Shown here one piece after another: positions 9,418-21,223 of a stretch of 64,000 nt of DNA (positions are counted from its first letter, which is position 1; each line of letters begins with the position of its first letter). This DNA comes from Tricholoma matsutake (Eukaryota; Basidiomycota; Agaricomycetes; Agaricales; Tricholomataceae). A program made the position numbers and the translations under genes. The notes under the pieces are model-generated. The model was not told the origin of the DNA. It searched no databases and saw only the letters and a list, made by a program, of their open reading frames with translations. The stretch covers positions 11,780,001 through 11,844,000 of the forward strand of contig AP026539.1 in NCBI GenBank assembly GCA_026075535.2, written 5' to 3'.

Positions 9418-10051
9418 TCATGTTGCTGGATCGTGCAGAACAACCAATAAATATCGATCGTCTGCATCTTTCATCAGTTCCGAGCTCTAGGACCACGACT
9501 GTATGCAAACGCACCGGGGGAGATCATCAACTCGTGTCTTTTCGTCCGTATCCTCAAAAATCGGACCTCATCCTGCAAAGAAAAGGCCATCACACTCACT
9601 CTAGCTTTTCACTCACCACGATAAACAAACTCACCACATCTCCCTCCCCTGCAATGTCCTCCAGCCCGCCCTGCACACTCTCCACGATTTTCCCTAAAGC
9701 ACTCGCATACCTCCGTCCTTGGTCGCCTTCGAATATCACCCCGGAGTGCCGGATGATACTCACTGGATGCCCGCGTGACACAAGCATGTACCCTAGCACG
9801 GAGCGGTGCGAAGAGAGGAGAGATAGCGTGGATTCTAGCTCTGGAGCCATTCCTGATGATGAGACGGGGGCATTGGTGGAGGATGAAGGATTTGATGAGC
9901 TTCCGGTTGTGACACCGTTGGGCTGGGATATGAATGAGGTACGCGCAGTAGCTGCACCAGATGTCGCGATTCCTCCTACTGAAAGAGCCTGAAGTAGAAG
10001 TGAACTAGTTACTCACATTACAAAGTTGAAATGCACTGCACGACTTACCAT
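9418..10051 (-). CDS. Dynein light chain, roadblock/LC7 type
   Basis: Four exons on the minus strand: 10051-10049 (the ATG alone), 9988-9635, 9572-9515 and 9467-9418. They join in phase to 465 nt, i.e. 154 aa plus stop. All introns have GT..AG ends (GTAAGT, GTGAGT, GTGCGT donors). After about 50 residues rich in Ser, Thr, Gly and Pro, the roadblock fold follows: ELESTLSLLSSHRSVLG (helix 1), YMLVSRG with IIRHSGVIFEG (strands), GRRYASALGKIVESVQGGLEDI (helix 2), DEVRFLRIRTKRHELMISP and DRYLLVVLHDP (C-terminal strands). In the family this subunit sits on the dynein intermediate chain and helps cargo attachment in microtubule transport. The N-terminal extension is longer than in the animal proteins of about 96 aa. 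Start chosen because only the ATG exon gives an open in-frame leader; an internal ATG at 9848-9850 could also serve. Confidence 0.88.
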
Positions 10052-10765
10052 GGATCTGCGTTCGTGGTTGAGTGTGTTCAATTACGTAATGTGAACCTCC
10101 ACGTTCAAACCTCTCATTTGTCTGAGGAGTTCCAGTAGCGGAACGAAAACCGTTATTCCTCCGACACGAAGCGTTCGGCTGGTATTCTTACCCGCCTTCT
10201 TTCCTATACTTGCTTCCCTTCAAGGGCATTTATCCATCGCTGCCGGGACCTGGATTACTCCCGTTGCGGTCCTTCTTGCAAGCAGGCCAATAAAGCGCAT
10301 GCCGTCAACTCTCAAAGTACTTTTTCTTTTGAAACGTATACTGTGCAATTTGCGTCCCAGACAATTCAACGTTAGTGAAACCCTGCCCAAGACAAATCAA
10401 AACCATCCTAGTGCTCTCTTAGACGTTGCGTCCTGGAGGAATGGCGCGACACGACAATAACACAGCCGATGTGAGGGATGACAAGGCAAGGGACTGCCCC
10501 CAGCAAGAAGAGGGCTCACATACCACCCTCGTGTTTTTACGTGAGGAATTTATTTTATTTTGTCGAGTAACTCACCCCCTTGCTCAAAATATGAGCAGGG
10601 GCCTTGTTTGGTTCGAGTTGATTAGATAGATTACATAATATATAACTATGGCGCCACGTGACTTTCCAGACTACATAGGACGTTTTAAAACTTTTATGTA
10701 GTTCTACTCGAGGTAGAAAAAATGATCTTGATATCCTTTTTTTAACCCCTTGGAGACTAACACAC
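10052..10765. promoter_or_regulatory. Upstream region of the roadblock gene, otherwise empty
   Basis: The first few hundred bases upstream of the roadblock start are the natural place for its promoter, but no specific motif stands out. Frame 10426-10629 is short and featureless. Confidence 0.3.
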
Positions 10766-10905
10766 GAGATCATCGCGCGTTCGGAGCTTGATGTTAAGGA
10801 GGCGCAGGACAACTTACTGCCAGTGGCAGCCAAGATCCGACAGGCTTATCATGCAAATGAGCACCGGGCTCCTGAGAATCAGATCGTGTATAAGAAAGGT
10901 TGTCC
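10766..10905 (+). pseudogene. Relic of a gypsy integrase C-terminal segment
   Basis: The plus strand reads ELDVKEAQDNLLPVAAKI then RQAYHANEHRAPENQIVYKK. This matches the pattern of the linker just before the C-terminal domain of fungal Ty3/gypsy integrases (an EAKDNLL-like helix, then a QAxxANxHRAPE..Y.VGD block). It is an isolated fragment of about 45 codons without the neighbouring domains, so an old, mostly lost insertion. Confidence 0.5.
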
Positions 10906-11236
10906 TAGTCATGCTGTCGACGGAACACTGGCGCCGCAACTAACAAACGCAAGGGCGCCGGCAAGAAACACGTTACAAAATTCATGCCCGGCAGTGACGG
11001 GCCCCTACAGTGTACACCGTCACCAAGAGCTTCCCCGAGAAATCTGAATACACACTCCCGGAGCGCCTTCCCAACAATTCGTAGTACCTTCCCCAGTTTT
11101 TTTTTTCACTCCAGTCTCCTGAAAACCTTTTGTTGCCAACCACCCCACACACTTTTTCCTGACCCGCGAATTCACCCGACCTGGAGCGGTGGTTAGTACG
11201 GAAGACGGCACTAGGAAGAAAACATGATCGACAAGG

Positions 11237-13454
11237 TTGTCGATGCACGGCTGTCGCGGCCTTGGAAAGCGGTACTTGGTGCGACTGCGATGGGTGGGTT
11301 ATGACCGAGTGGTTGTCAGGCAGACTTGGAATGCTCGAAGATACCGAAGCTCTGGACATAGACAACATACAAATTTTCTCGAGTGGGGGACTCATGGGTG
11401 TAAGGATGGCCCCTTGGCACTTACCACAATCCGAGGACTTCAATTGAAGCACATGCTTCTTCGACGCGACTATTATGTACGGGTACAACGTCTATCAACA
11501 CTTGATTTTTACTATATTATATATTTCGTCTTCGCCTTCGTTGCGCCCGATCCATCCCTTACTCTGTGCAACGAAAGTTAGTTTACACTTTTCATTTTTA
11601 CTGTCTATTTTACATACTGATCACCTTACTCTGTGCACGAAGATAATATTGTCCTATCTGTTGACTAATCAGTGAGGCTCGCCTATGTACTACTAACTCG
11701 GCAGCTTTCCAATTGCGGAGAAATCCTTTCGGATCAGTGAGGCTCACCTGCTACTAACTCGGCAGCTTTCCAATTGCGGAGAAATCCTTCCGGACCAGTG
11801 ACTGTATCAGTGTATACCTTCCGAATCAAGAACAGTACATATGTTCAAGTTTCCGTTTCCGTTTCCGTTTCTTTTTGAATTTATTTAACATGTAGAAAAC
11901 GAGAAGGCCTTGGTGTTGTTAATAGTAGTGAACAGGCTGTGATCAGGAGCATTAATCTCAAGTTCTTGACTGTGAAACGCAAGTAAACAAAAACGGAGCC
12001 TGCATGGCAGTTCGCGTGTACCGATGGACACACCGCCAGGTCCCTCCTGAGTCTCTTAAAAATAATTCAAACATCTCAGTGTAAATGGAACCTCGACAAT
12101 CGCTCTCAAGTAACAATCAATACTGGCAGTGGCGGCGGCAAGCCTTGAGACCTCTCAGATTCTTGTCAGATTCTGCGTTCGTTCGGCCAAGCGGAGGGTT
12201 TCATATGCGGCTTACTTTGCTGTGAGCCAACGACAGCATCGGATTCGGAATGTGATTACATATGTATTTGACGGCGCGGGAGCTTGCTTACTTACGATCT
12301 GTCTGTGCCGCGATTCCTGTATACGTATGCAAGAAGAGTCAATTGAGTGTAAATTCATTCATGAATTTGATGTATTGATAGTCTGGTCATCGAGTTGGAG
12401 CGCTGCGGGTCCTGTGGCCCGGGAGCCTGATATGATGACGCCAACAGTTTGTGCGAGAGTGTTCATGTGAAAAAAAAAAAGGGTGCATGCCATACTATAT
12501 AGCAATAGAAAAGCCCCGAATTCGCACGTGAAGAATCCAGAGGTAAGCATAGCAATGATCGGCCTGTCATTGGCCAAGGTTGCCGGATTAATCCAGAATC
12601 GCCCACGAATATACGTTCAGCTATGTATTACTATTAATTTCAGCGGCAAAGTTGATCTTATGCGCACGGACCACGATACTCGGCATCCAAGTTTAGGTAT
12701 GTGTGTATGAATTGATGAATTCGTATGCGTATGCGTATGCGAGGATCAAAGTTGTCGATATCAGAAGTTGAGTGATGCGGTTGAAACGTTATGGAAGGCA
12801 CTCGAGTATCTGTACATGTACCGATCACTGACTGAGACTCAGAGTTCAAGAAGATATGGGTCTAGTAGAAAGTTCGTTGATGACTGATGCAGACTCCAGA
12901 GCTTGTGATTGCGGCGCTGTGTTATCAGAGTACTCGATCCGAAACAGCCATTTTTGAAAGGTGCAGAACCCCGGCTATATGGAAAGCGAATGTGGGGAAA
13001 AGACTGTCTTGTAATAGGACAAACAATATTGAACGGCGAAACAGATATAAAACCCACATGGACATCAAATGAACATGAAGCACGAGGGCTGAAACTGATC
13101 AGTTACCAAAAATAGGGCACAAGTTTTATGCATTGCGAAACGTTGTAGCGGTTGAACAGAGACCAACAAGTTGAACTGGACTCTCATTACAGGAACATTG
13201 GCAATTGCATTCCATCGAGGTTGACTAGGACTCTGCGGATAAAAGAAAGGGATAGCGGGTGAGGATACTTACATAATTCCGAAGGATGATATTGATATTT
13301 GTTATTAATATTAGCAATTTAGCAAGGCACTGTTAAGGCTTGCTCTTCCTTTTTTTTTTTCTTCCCACCGACGACAAGCGTTGTTCGGTTCAGACCTCCG
13401 TGACTCGTATACAGCGCGGATTCACACTCGTTATAGCAAGAATCTCTATTAAAA
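11237..13454. other. Long intergenic stretch, no supportable gene
   Basis: Apart from the tandem repeat at 11669-11802 I see only short frames without family features, including 11237-11581 and 12129-12470. Small simple repeats occur: TTTCCG repeated at about 11847-11870, and TATGCG repeated at 12722-12741. The segment from 10906 to 11236 is likewise empty. Confidence 0.35.
11669..11802. repeat. Tandem duplication, about 66-bp unit
   Basis: Two adjacent copies share ATCAGTGAGGCTC and CTACTAACTCGGCAGCTTTCC and AATTGCGGAGAAATCCTT. The second copy lacks four bases near its start (TATG/TAC region) and differs at a few positions. A third partial copy starts at about 11799 (CAGTGACTG). Confidence 0.8.
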
Positions 13455-15368
13455 ATGTCTGCTACTACCAGTAAGTGTGGGACGGACTTGTCTTGTTGCT
13501 TTGGAAGCTCACTACACGTTTGTGGTACGTATAGGCACCAGCACAACGAGTTCGTCATTGAGTTCGTGAGTAGTGTGGATTTTAATCTTAGATTCACTTA
13601 GCAAACTCTACTAGGACGACCTCAACATCCGCTTCAACGATAACTACTACTTCGACTAATACTTCCACTTCTGCTCCAGCTACTACAACTTCTGCTACTC
13701 CTCCTAACAACACCTCATCCTCTGCTACTAATCCTCCCACTAGTAGCTCGACATCACAGAACATCTCAAATACCTCATCATCTTCCTCCACAAACACTCA
13801 ATCAACCGCGTCATCATCGACGGCATCAACGCCCTCAAGCACTCGGCTGAACGCGACCAATACCCCTCCCTCAATCCAAACTGTCACTTCGACCGCGACT
13901 CAGACACCATCTAACACTGCTGCCATCGGTCCAAGCACATCGGTGACCTCAACCGGTTCTAAAGGGTGAGTTGGGATTCATTTCACATGAGCTATGACAA
14001 CTCTACAACCGTTCCCTTGGTTGACTTGACGACCTGCCTTGTCTCAGCTTCTTCTTTTTTTCTATTTCCTCCTTCTTATGGCGTTCCGCCTCTTCCAATA
14101 ATTCAAATTCAATAAATATCTAAAAATACAAAAACCAACCACTCTTTCACAGATTCTTCGCAAATAAAGGTGCCGTAGCAGGTGTATTCTCCGTCGTAGG
14201 ACTCATCGGGCTCGTATTCATCATCGCCCTCATCACCAACGCCATCCGTCGGCGCCGCGCCAAAAAGTTCGACAAAGAGATAGCAGAAGCAGCTGCTGTA
14301 CCAGCTCCCGTATTCCTAGACGACGACGACAGGGATCCATACAACCTACGCACACCCGCGCACCACTACGATTACGCCGCCACCGGCGGTGCAGGAGCAG
14401 GCTACGACGACGACGGCGCAGATGGAAGAGGATTCGGACAATACTCCGAGGTCTCCTCCCACGGGACGTACTCGCAGCCTCCCATGAACCACTCCCAACA
14501 AGGCCACGGCGAGACTTACGGTATGCGCGAACTCGGACGTGGGCCTTCACCTGGTCCTACGACACCGGGTGTAGGAGATTTGTACAACCCCTACCCTAAC
14601 ACCCCCACCATGGGACAATACAACCCCGACACTGGCCTCGGTGCAGCAGCCGGTGCAGCGGGTATAGGCGTAGCCCGCGCCCGTAGTACGCGTGACCAAA
14701 ACGGGTTTGGGTACGCCAACGCTTTACAAGACGGTGCGAGCCCCTACGCCGCATTCGCCACGCCAGGGTACCAGAACTCGATCTCCCTCTCGCATACGCA
14801 TTCGCCGCCGCCGCCGCGCTCGCCGGGGTCGAATCAGGAGTTGTTGGACGCTGCTGGGGTCGTGCCGGGGGTGGGGCTGGGGCCGCAGAGGAGAGGAAGT
14901 AATGATATGTTGGGTAATAATACGTACCCCCAACAACAACAGCAGCAGCAGCAGCAGCAGGGGTACGCAGATTCATCGTTGGTACCTGGTAGGGCGATGT
15001 CTCCGCCTAGGAGTGAAGGGCATAATAAGATGTCCCCCGCTGCGGAGTCGTATGCGTCGCATTACCAGAATCCGGAGGCGAACGTGAATGTGAATGTGAA
15101 TGCGGGTACGGGTACGGGGGCAGCAGGGACGGGTGCGGGTATGGGTTATGGGAGGGGTGTGGAGAGTGAGGAGGATTTGAGGGGGGCATATGGTGGGTAT
15201 AAGGATGATGAAGAGGACGAGTATGATGCTGGTAGTAGTGGGGAGCAGGGGAGGAGGGTGTTGAAGGTGCGTTTTTTTGCGTTTTTCTATCTTTGTCTTG
15301 TGTTTTTTTTTTTTTTGGTGGAGTTGGCTGATTGGGGTTTTTGTTTGTGTTAGGTCGCGAATGAGTGA
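13455..15368 (+). CDS. Ser/Thr-rich single-pass membrane protein
   Basis: Five exons (13455-13470, 13535-13565, 13615-13965, 14153-15266, 15354-15368) join in phase to 1527 nt, 508 aa. Residues 1 to about 130 are almost only Ser, Thr, Ala, Pro and Asn, a likely heavily O-glycosylated outer stalk. One membrane helix follows (AVAGVFSVVGLIGLVFIIAL, about 139-160) and then a basic stop-transfer stretch NAIRRRRAKKFDKE. The cytoplasmic tail of about 340 residues is disordered: Gly/Tyr/Pro-rich, a Gln run from CAG repeats (14935-14960), VNVNVN and GTGTG repeats, then an acidic block KDDEEDEYD. It ends RRVLK-VANE, the last four residues on a 15-nt exon. No signal peptide is visible, so the helix probably acts as a signal anchor. 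Basidiomycete genomes hold many proteins of this plan; a role as a wall-stress sensor is only an inference. Confidence 0.82.
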
Positions 15369-16404
15369 ATATTTATTCTTTATTCAAACGTTTTATATAT
15401 CGTTTCTTGTGAGGGTGAGTTAGGGATTCGATGCAGGTTGACGTGGGGTTAGCTGACGCGCGACGTTCACATAGATACCGCCGCCGCCGGATCACGTCCA
15501 TGTGTTTTTACGTTTTTACGTCCATTTTACCCTCTTGAAATGTCCGCCATCCTTTGTTTACATATTGACTCGGAACTCTTAATTTTTTTTTCCTTTTCCC
15601 CTTTTTTGTGCTTTTTGCCTCCCTTATCCCCCCTCTTCCCTTCCTTTCTTCCCTTCATTCGTCTTTCTTACCCTGGATACACATACACATCATAGCATAC
15701 AGCATACAGCATACAGCATACTTCTCTTCAAGGTATACCCATTTTACACGCCTTGACTTTGTTTGCTACCTTGTCCCCGTAGCTAGTAGGGTCTGGGATT
15801 TTGGGTTGGGTGTGTTGAAGAGATGGGGGTGTACCTGTACCTTGTTTGCGGTTGCGGTTGCAATTGTGATTGGAGTGGGAAGATAGTCCCTTGGTTGGAT
15901 TTTTTTTCGTCTTGGATTTTGGTTTTGGTTTTGGCGTGACACGCTGGCTTTTTTTATGTAATTTGCTTGTTGACGTTTTGCGGCGCGGCTTTGCTAGAGG
16001 ATCGGTATACCATAAGTTACTTGTTTTCTTTATTTTTATCTCCCACAACCACAACCACACCAAGTCGTGATTTCGCGCAATGAAATCTCATTGCTGTATA
16101 CTTCCCTGAAGTCTCTTAGATGTCTAGTTTATTATAATGAAGGAACTCTCTCTTGGCAGCCATTTACTGGAAGGATCTCAAGCTCTGGAATTATCATGGC
16201 GATGATGCCACAGTCACACTTCATCAGGACGTTGTCAGGACGTGTTTAACAACAAATTACTATAGCAAGGCATGTTCAGGATTCCATATTAGTAACTAGT
16301 AATGGCGCCACTCCCTGGTGCCTCAGCGTTAATCCTTGAATATATTCCAAGGCTAATGGTTCAGGTCGTCTAAAAAGCCTTAACTTAAGGCTTACATAAA
16401 TGGT
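15369..16404. other. Intergenic region, no supportable gene
   Basis: Contains a short tandem repeat of CATACAG (about 15694-15721) and T-rich runs. Near 16300-16395 lie several small inverted repeats (GGCGCCACTCCCTGGTGCC, AGCCTTAACTTAAGGCT). Frames here are short and featureless. Confidence 0.35.
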
Positions 16405-17726
16405 TTGGGATTCTACTTTGAAAAAAAAAAAAGGTATCTCCTCGCGAAGAACATCTGCGAAACACACGCTACTTTGTGGGTGGACTCTCTCCGACATCAA
16501 CATCGGATTCTATGCGTGAGTTTTTCGGAGCCTACGGCAAGGTGGTCGATGCAACGGTTACTGGCCTCTGCTCGCCTTCAACTAAATGCCTCCTCCAAAA
16601 AGGTCCTATATGGGATCACTTCCTGTCCGGGGAAAAACAGAGTGGTGGACGGCATGGTGGCACTCGAGGTGTAATGCTACTCCCCTGCCTTATGGGTTGG
16701 ACGAGTACCAGTTAGTTATAGACGACGAAGATGAGGAGGCGGAAAGGGCTTGATGGGATACATGTATGTATGTATATAATGAGGAAATGTTTAGAATTGA
16801 AGATAGCGGAGATGACGAGGAGGGCCCAGGTGGAGGGGGGAAAGAGCTCGCTGGCATGCTCAACATAGTCCATTCTAAATTTTATTTTGGGGGCTTACCT
16901 CATTGAGTCATGGGTTGTGACGACAACCTTCATTCAACCTTTCTGATATCCTATACTGGACTTTATCATGACGGTGTGTATGGATCCAAGGTGGAGGTTC
17001 TGCAGAACATTGTTGCCCTTGACTTATGACGCAGGCGATGACATAGGCATTTACTATGACTTTTTACCCCCTCCTCCTCCTCCTCCTCCTGGAAGAAGGT
17101 TGGCTGTTCAATTTGGATCTAGGGCACCTCGTGTGCCTGCTTCTGTTGCTCGTCCATATGAGGGTTCCTCCATCAGTCATCTATCGACTCTCGAGTCAAG
17201 TGTGATCTCCCCACACCCGACTTCACCACTGCTGTCGATGTTGATGCCTCCGACCCCCCACCCCGTCTTTGTCTCTTGAGACATTGTCTGTGATGATGAT
17301 GACTCAAGGGGTGAAGATCCAGACGAGGAGGCAGAAGTACATGCCAAATTGCTCGCTGGGTTGTTCATTGACCCCAATGGCCTCAACGTTAACATTGATG
17401 AAGACTCGGAGGCACTGGCAGAAGATGACGGTGTTAACCATGCCTTTGACCTTTCCCAGGACCCCCCCCCCCCCACGGTCTCCGGGTCTCAATGGATTCA
17501 AGGGAGGGCAAAAACCCCCTTCTTGATTGTAGGACTTTCAACCTTCGATGCAGCTAACGTCTTGGATGTTTGTGACGATTCCTTACCCATTCCCGATCAA
17601 CATGGACCCACTCCCTTTGAAGAATGGGGTTTATTTTCTCTTAGCCCATTCGCTACTGCTCAGGATGGAGATGTTGTTCATGCGGGCCTTTGCCTGTCTC
17701 TACATAGTAGCTCCCAAGCATAAGCA
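16405..17726 (+). pseudogene. Coding relics: broken RRM plus an unrecognised acidic protein
   Basis: At 16470-16555 the plus strand reads RYFVGGLSPTSTSDSMREFF then GAYGKVVDATV. This is the start of an RNA recognition motif of the Hrp1/Musashi type (RNP2-like YFVGGL). The RNP1 half is missing: the frame runs into an unrelated stretch KGPIWDHFLSGEKQ, which resembles the opening of transposase-associated BED-like fingers. Farther on, 17341-17726 encodes a Pro/Asp-rich segment (GLFIDPNGLNVNIDEDSEAL ...) that I do not recognise. Frames shift and no long gene model can be built. Probably a gene fragment next to or captured by a decayed DNA transposon. Confidence 0.4.
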
Positions 17727-17879
17727 CAATCATCCTCAGTGAGTTGGCGGTGTGCTCTCCAGTGCTACACAGATCATGACAGCAAATTAGCAGGTTTTAG
17801 CTTTAGCAGTTTATCAATGACAGGCTGATCACATGAGACTACACTAAATTGGGTCATTGTGATCAAATCTCGATTGCTG

Positions 17880-20800
17880 AGGCAACATTCCATTTGATTC
17901 TATTGATTATGGTCTGCTTCACGAGAAACTATCTGAACACCAGGTATCTTCATCATCTGGCTCAAGAAAACTCTGCAGGTTTGATGAGCTGCTGGACACA
18001 ACAGAAGCCAAAGACCTGATAGCTTTGAATTAAGTTTATCTAAACATAATGATAATAACAAGATAGTTACCTCAGATTGAAATATCCCTTGCAAAGCATC
18101 ATAAGCTGATGCCCTTTCCATGATGAGCCATTTTCCATCTGTCTCATTTCCTGCATCTCATGTTGGAATATTGGGCCATATGTAACCTCATCAAAGTCAA
18201 TTGTGTGATGCTGACCAGTTGACCATGAATCTAAGACCCATTGAATCTGTCAGGAATGACCATTTAGTCACATCGGTCAACAGGATAGTAAAAAGGTAGA
18301 CATACACAGGCACACAGAAGCACATTATAATTGAGTGGGAAAAGAGGACCAAATTTGATATTGTGATTGCATGCAACACCTTTGGATGAGTAATAGCAAA
18401 ATTCTCTTTCTTGTAAATATCATGAGACCTGGGTGATTATAATAAAGCTTATTCTGAGTCAGTAAAGGTTTATTAGCTTGGTGAGTCAATGAGAGGCAAA
18501 CAAATGTATGCCAGATTCTGGATCATGGCCAACATGCAGATATTCACCTGATACCTTCAAATTGTTAACCTTGTTAGCAATGAACACTTGTGAATAAATT
18601 CCAGCATCCAGGTCTTCAGAGCTGGGATAGAGACCATAGACCTGTGGTGCCATCCTGTCACAAACACACCTGAGGGTGGAGTGGACACCATTGATGCCAG
18701 CTTTTATCTATATCAACATCAGAGAAATGGATCATAGCTAAGCAAATTAGCTGAGTAATATGTACCAGTCTGTACCGGTAGATACCAACACCCAATTTAC
18801 TGATGAATTGGTTATGCAATCAGTGATGCTATATGTAAGCTCTCATATCTTTTATTATGACAGAGTTTGCATCTGTAACTAAGTTACAGTAGTCAACATT
18901 AGCTCATTCAGATGTGGGGCAGGCAGAGGAGTAGAATGTACATTTACCGGTCTGAGCAATAGCTTGGGAGAGTGCTTCATTAGCAATTTGTGATCACTCC
19001 TCTGTGTTTGGAAAACCACTGAGGTTGAGAATGTCCAGTGCAATGATATCTTGCACTAGCCATATGTTGTTCTTGTCCAAAGTTGTTAGCCCTCTTCTGT
19101 CAACAACCTCATCCTTGGTTCATAATTTTTGCATAAGATTGTCCAATTGACTCCATCTTTTCCAGGTCACATGATATATTGTGAATTTGACATCTGGGAG
19201 GAATTGAAATAATGGCTGGCAAGGCTCCAGGCTGATGTTGATGATACTTGTGATGGTGTTTGTGACTGTTCAGTGTGGAACTCAAGTGATTGAGGTACAG
19301 GTAGACATGACCTTCCACTGTGGGTTTGATGATCTGCAAGTGTGTTGGTAGGACAGCCTTGCTCCTGTATAAGTAAATTAGACAAAGCACTACCAACAGA
19401 TGCAGACTCTCATGACAAAGGATGGATCATGCAATCACCATTGCAGATCACTGCCAGAGGTGGCTGCCAACATGTTGCCAACTTGTAATTGATGAGCGGC
19501 AGAATTTTGAGACATTGATAGAAGTGGATCTGTAATCCACCCATGGCCTGATGTGCTAGAATGACTTGGCACAGACAGCAAAGTGAAAGGCAGCACTGCC
19601 TGGGCTGTAGACAATAGCACAGGAGGAGGAACAGGGTCAGGCACTTGAGGTGCTGGCCACATTTGGATACCAGTCTCATACAAGGATCCTGCCAGGTATT
19701 AGTGTTATAAGTCAATATGTTCCTATTAGTGAAGAGTTTCAACATACATAAGATATCTTTGCCTTGGCCACAAATCATTGTATCCCCCTCATCATTGTAC
19801 AATTCCTCTTCCTCTGGCTCCACGTCAATATATTGGCCTACCAGAGGAGAAATGGTTGTGCCACCAAGAAAGAAATTGTTTTGTGTATTGAAGTGTGAGT
19901 GTGTATGATCAAACCCATCATTTGCAGGCATGCCTTCCAGTCAGTCAGATGCTGCTGCATATAAGATATATTTAGCAATATAAAAATGCATAAATAATCA
20001 GCAAAACTCGCAAGCTCATTGTGGGGTGTATCCTACACTGCCCATTACATGGTGTCTAACAATAAGGTCAGAGAATGACTGTGACAGCTCAACTGCAGGT
20101 GTGATTGGCAATGTCTGGGCAGTAGGGCTGGGAATTATAGGTGCAGGAGGAACATAGGGGACTGGTACAAATTTCAGTAGTGTTGAGTGTCTGTGCTAGA
20201 TTTATGCAACTTTCAGACACCTCATTCCAAGAATAGAAGATCCTTACTCCAAGTTGGGAAGCTGCAGTTCTTTACCATATGGGATTTGAGATTGTTTCAC
20301 TCAGACCAGCAAGTTGTTCTGCTGGTGTTCCACCACAGTTGCAAGTGCATGTTGAGCATTGTTGAGCTAATTCTGCAGAGTGTGAATTACAAAGGCAACA
20401 TTATTGGTATAATGCTGACCACCATGGCTGTGTTCTGATGACATAGATAGAAAGATGAGGATACTCTTGAACATAGAGACAAATGCATTACAGTTGTGTT
20501 GTGATAAATGAATGGCCACAACTCATGCTTGTTATCAACCAATCATGATAGTAATATAAACAGTGTACTACATGAGGTGGCACACATGGTTTGTACATGA
20601 GAAGAAAGGTCACAGAATACTAGTATGGCAATGGAAAGGACCAGGGATAATGATACAAGTAACCAAAAGAAACATATGAAAGGAAGTTGAGATGTATGAC
20701 ATGCTATGGTGCACACCAACTATGGGCTACTGTCTCCATTGTGGGAAGATAAAGCCTGGCCATTACTAAGAACCTTCAGGGAAGCTTCAGTTAGAGCAGC

Positions 20801-21140
20801 GGTGCTTTGGTTATATGACCCAGTCACTTGATGAGCTTTGTGTTCAATCCAGGTCAGATGGTCATAGAGATAGAAGACAGAAGACTTACTGTGATCAGAA
20901 TGTGATTCATCATTGAAATCCTCTGATAAGTTGTCTGATGATGTCTCAGGAATTGCATTGAAGGCAGATTCCTCATCATCTGATAGTAAAATTTTGGAGA
21001 CATGCTCAGTGTCTAGCATTGCTCATACAACTCCAATATGCAAATTGGCCTCTGCAACTTGCACATGTGCTCATTTGGTGGTTGAATGCAAAAGCTCAAC
21101 ACCTGCAGTAGGACCCTCACTGGGACAAATCACATGAGAA
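17880..21140 (-). pseudogene. Unrecognised second coding unit of the CpG-poor mobile island
   Basis: Several minus-strand open segments seem to belong to one spliced, decayed unit. They are an acidic piece at 21019-20720 (VSKILLSDDEESAF...), PANDGFDHTHSHFNTQNNFF near 19931-19860 with EPEEEELYNDEGDTMI, Ser/Pro/Gln-rich frames 19683-19435 and 19385-19167, and a C-terminal part at 18230-17880 (TIDFDEVTYGPIFQHEMQEM...). An intron GTAACT..AAAG lies in the last piece (about 18070-18023). Stops (for example just before AHVQVAEANLHIGVV near 21080) and frame changes prevent a full model. It follows the MULE transposase on the same strand, so I infer an accessory protein of the same element, but I know no named family for it. 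Confidence 0.4.
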
Positions 21141-21223
21141 TACCTATCATGTGTTTGGTTGCTATTTATCATATCTTAGTACACATTAAGTAGTACCTGT
21201 GACTGTGTGTTGTATATTTTGAT

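Noticed and set aside
9351..9992. 213-codon plus-strand frame
   Set aside because: It overlaps the spliced roadblock gene on the opposite strand, whose four exons join in phase and match a known fold. The plus frame has no family features.
12129..12470. 113-codon plus-strand frame
   Set aside because: No domain, no splice pattern, and AT-rich flanks; open by chance as far as I can tell.
14596..14976. Minus-strand Ala/Pro-rich protein
   Set aside because: Antisense of the GC-rich tail exon of the membrane protein at 13455-15368.
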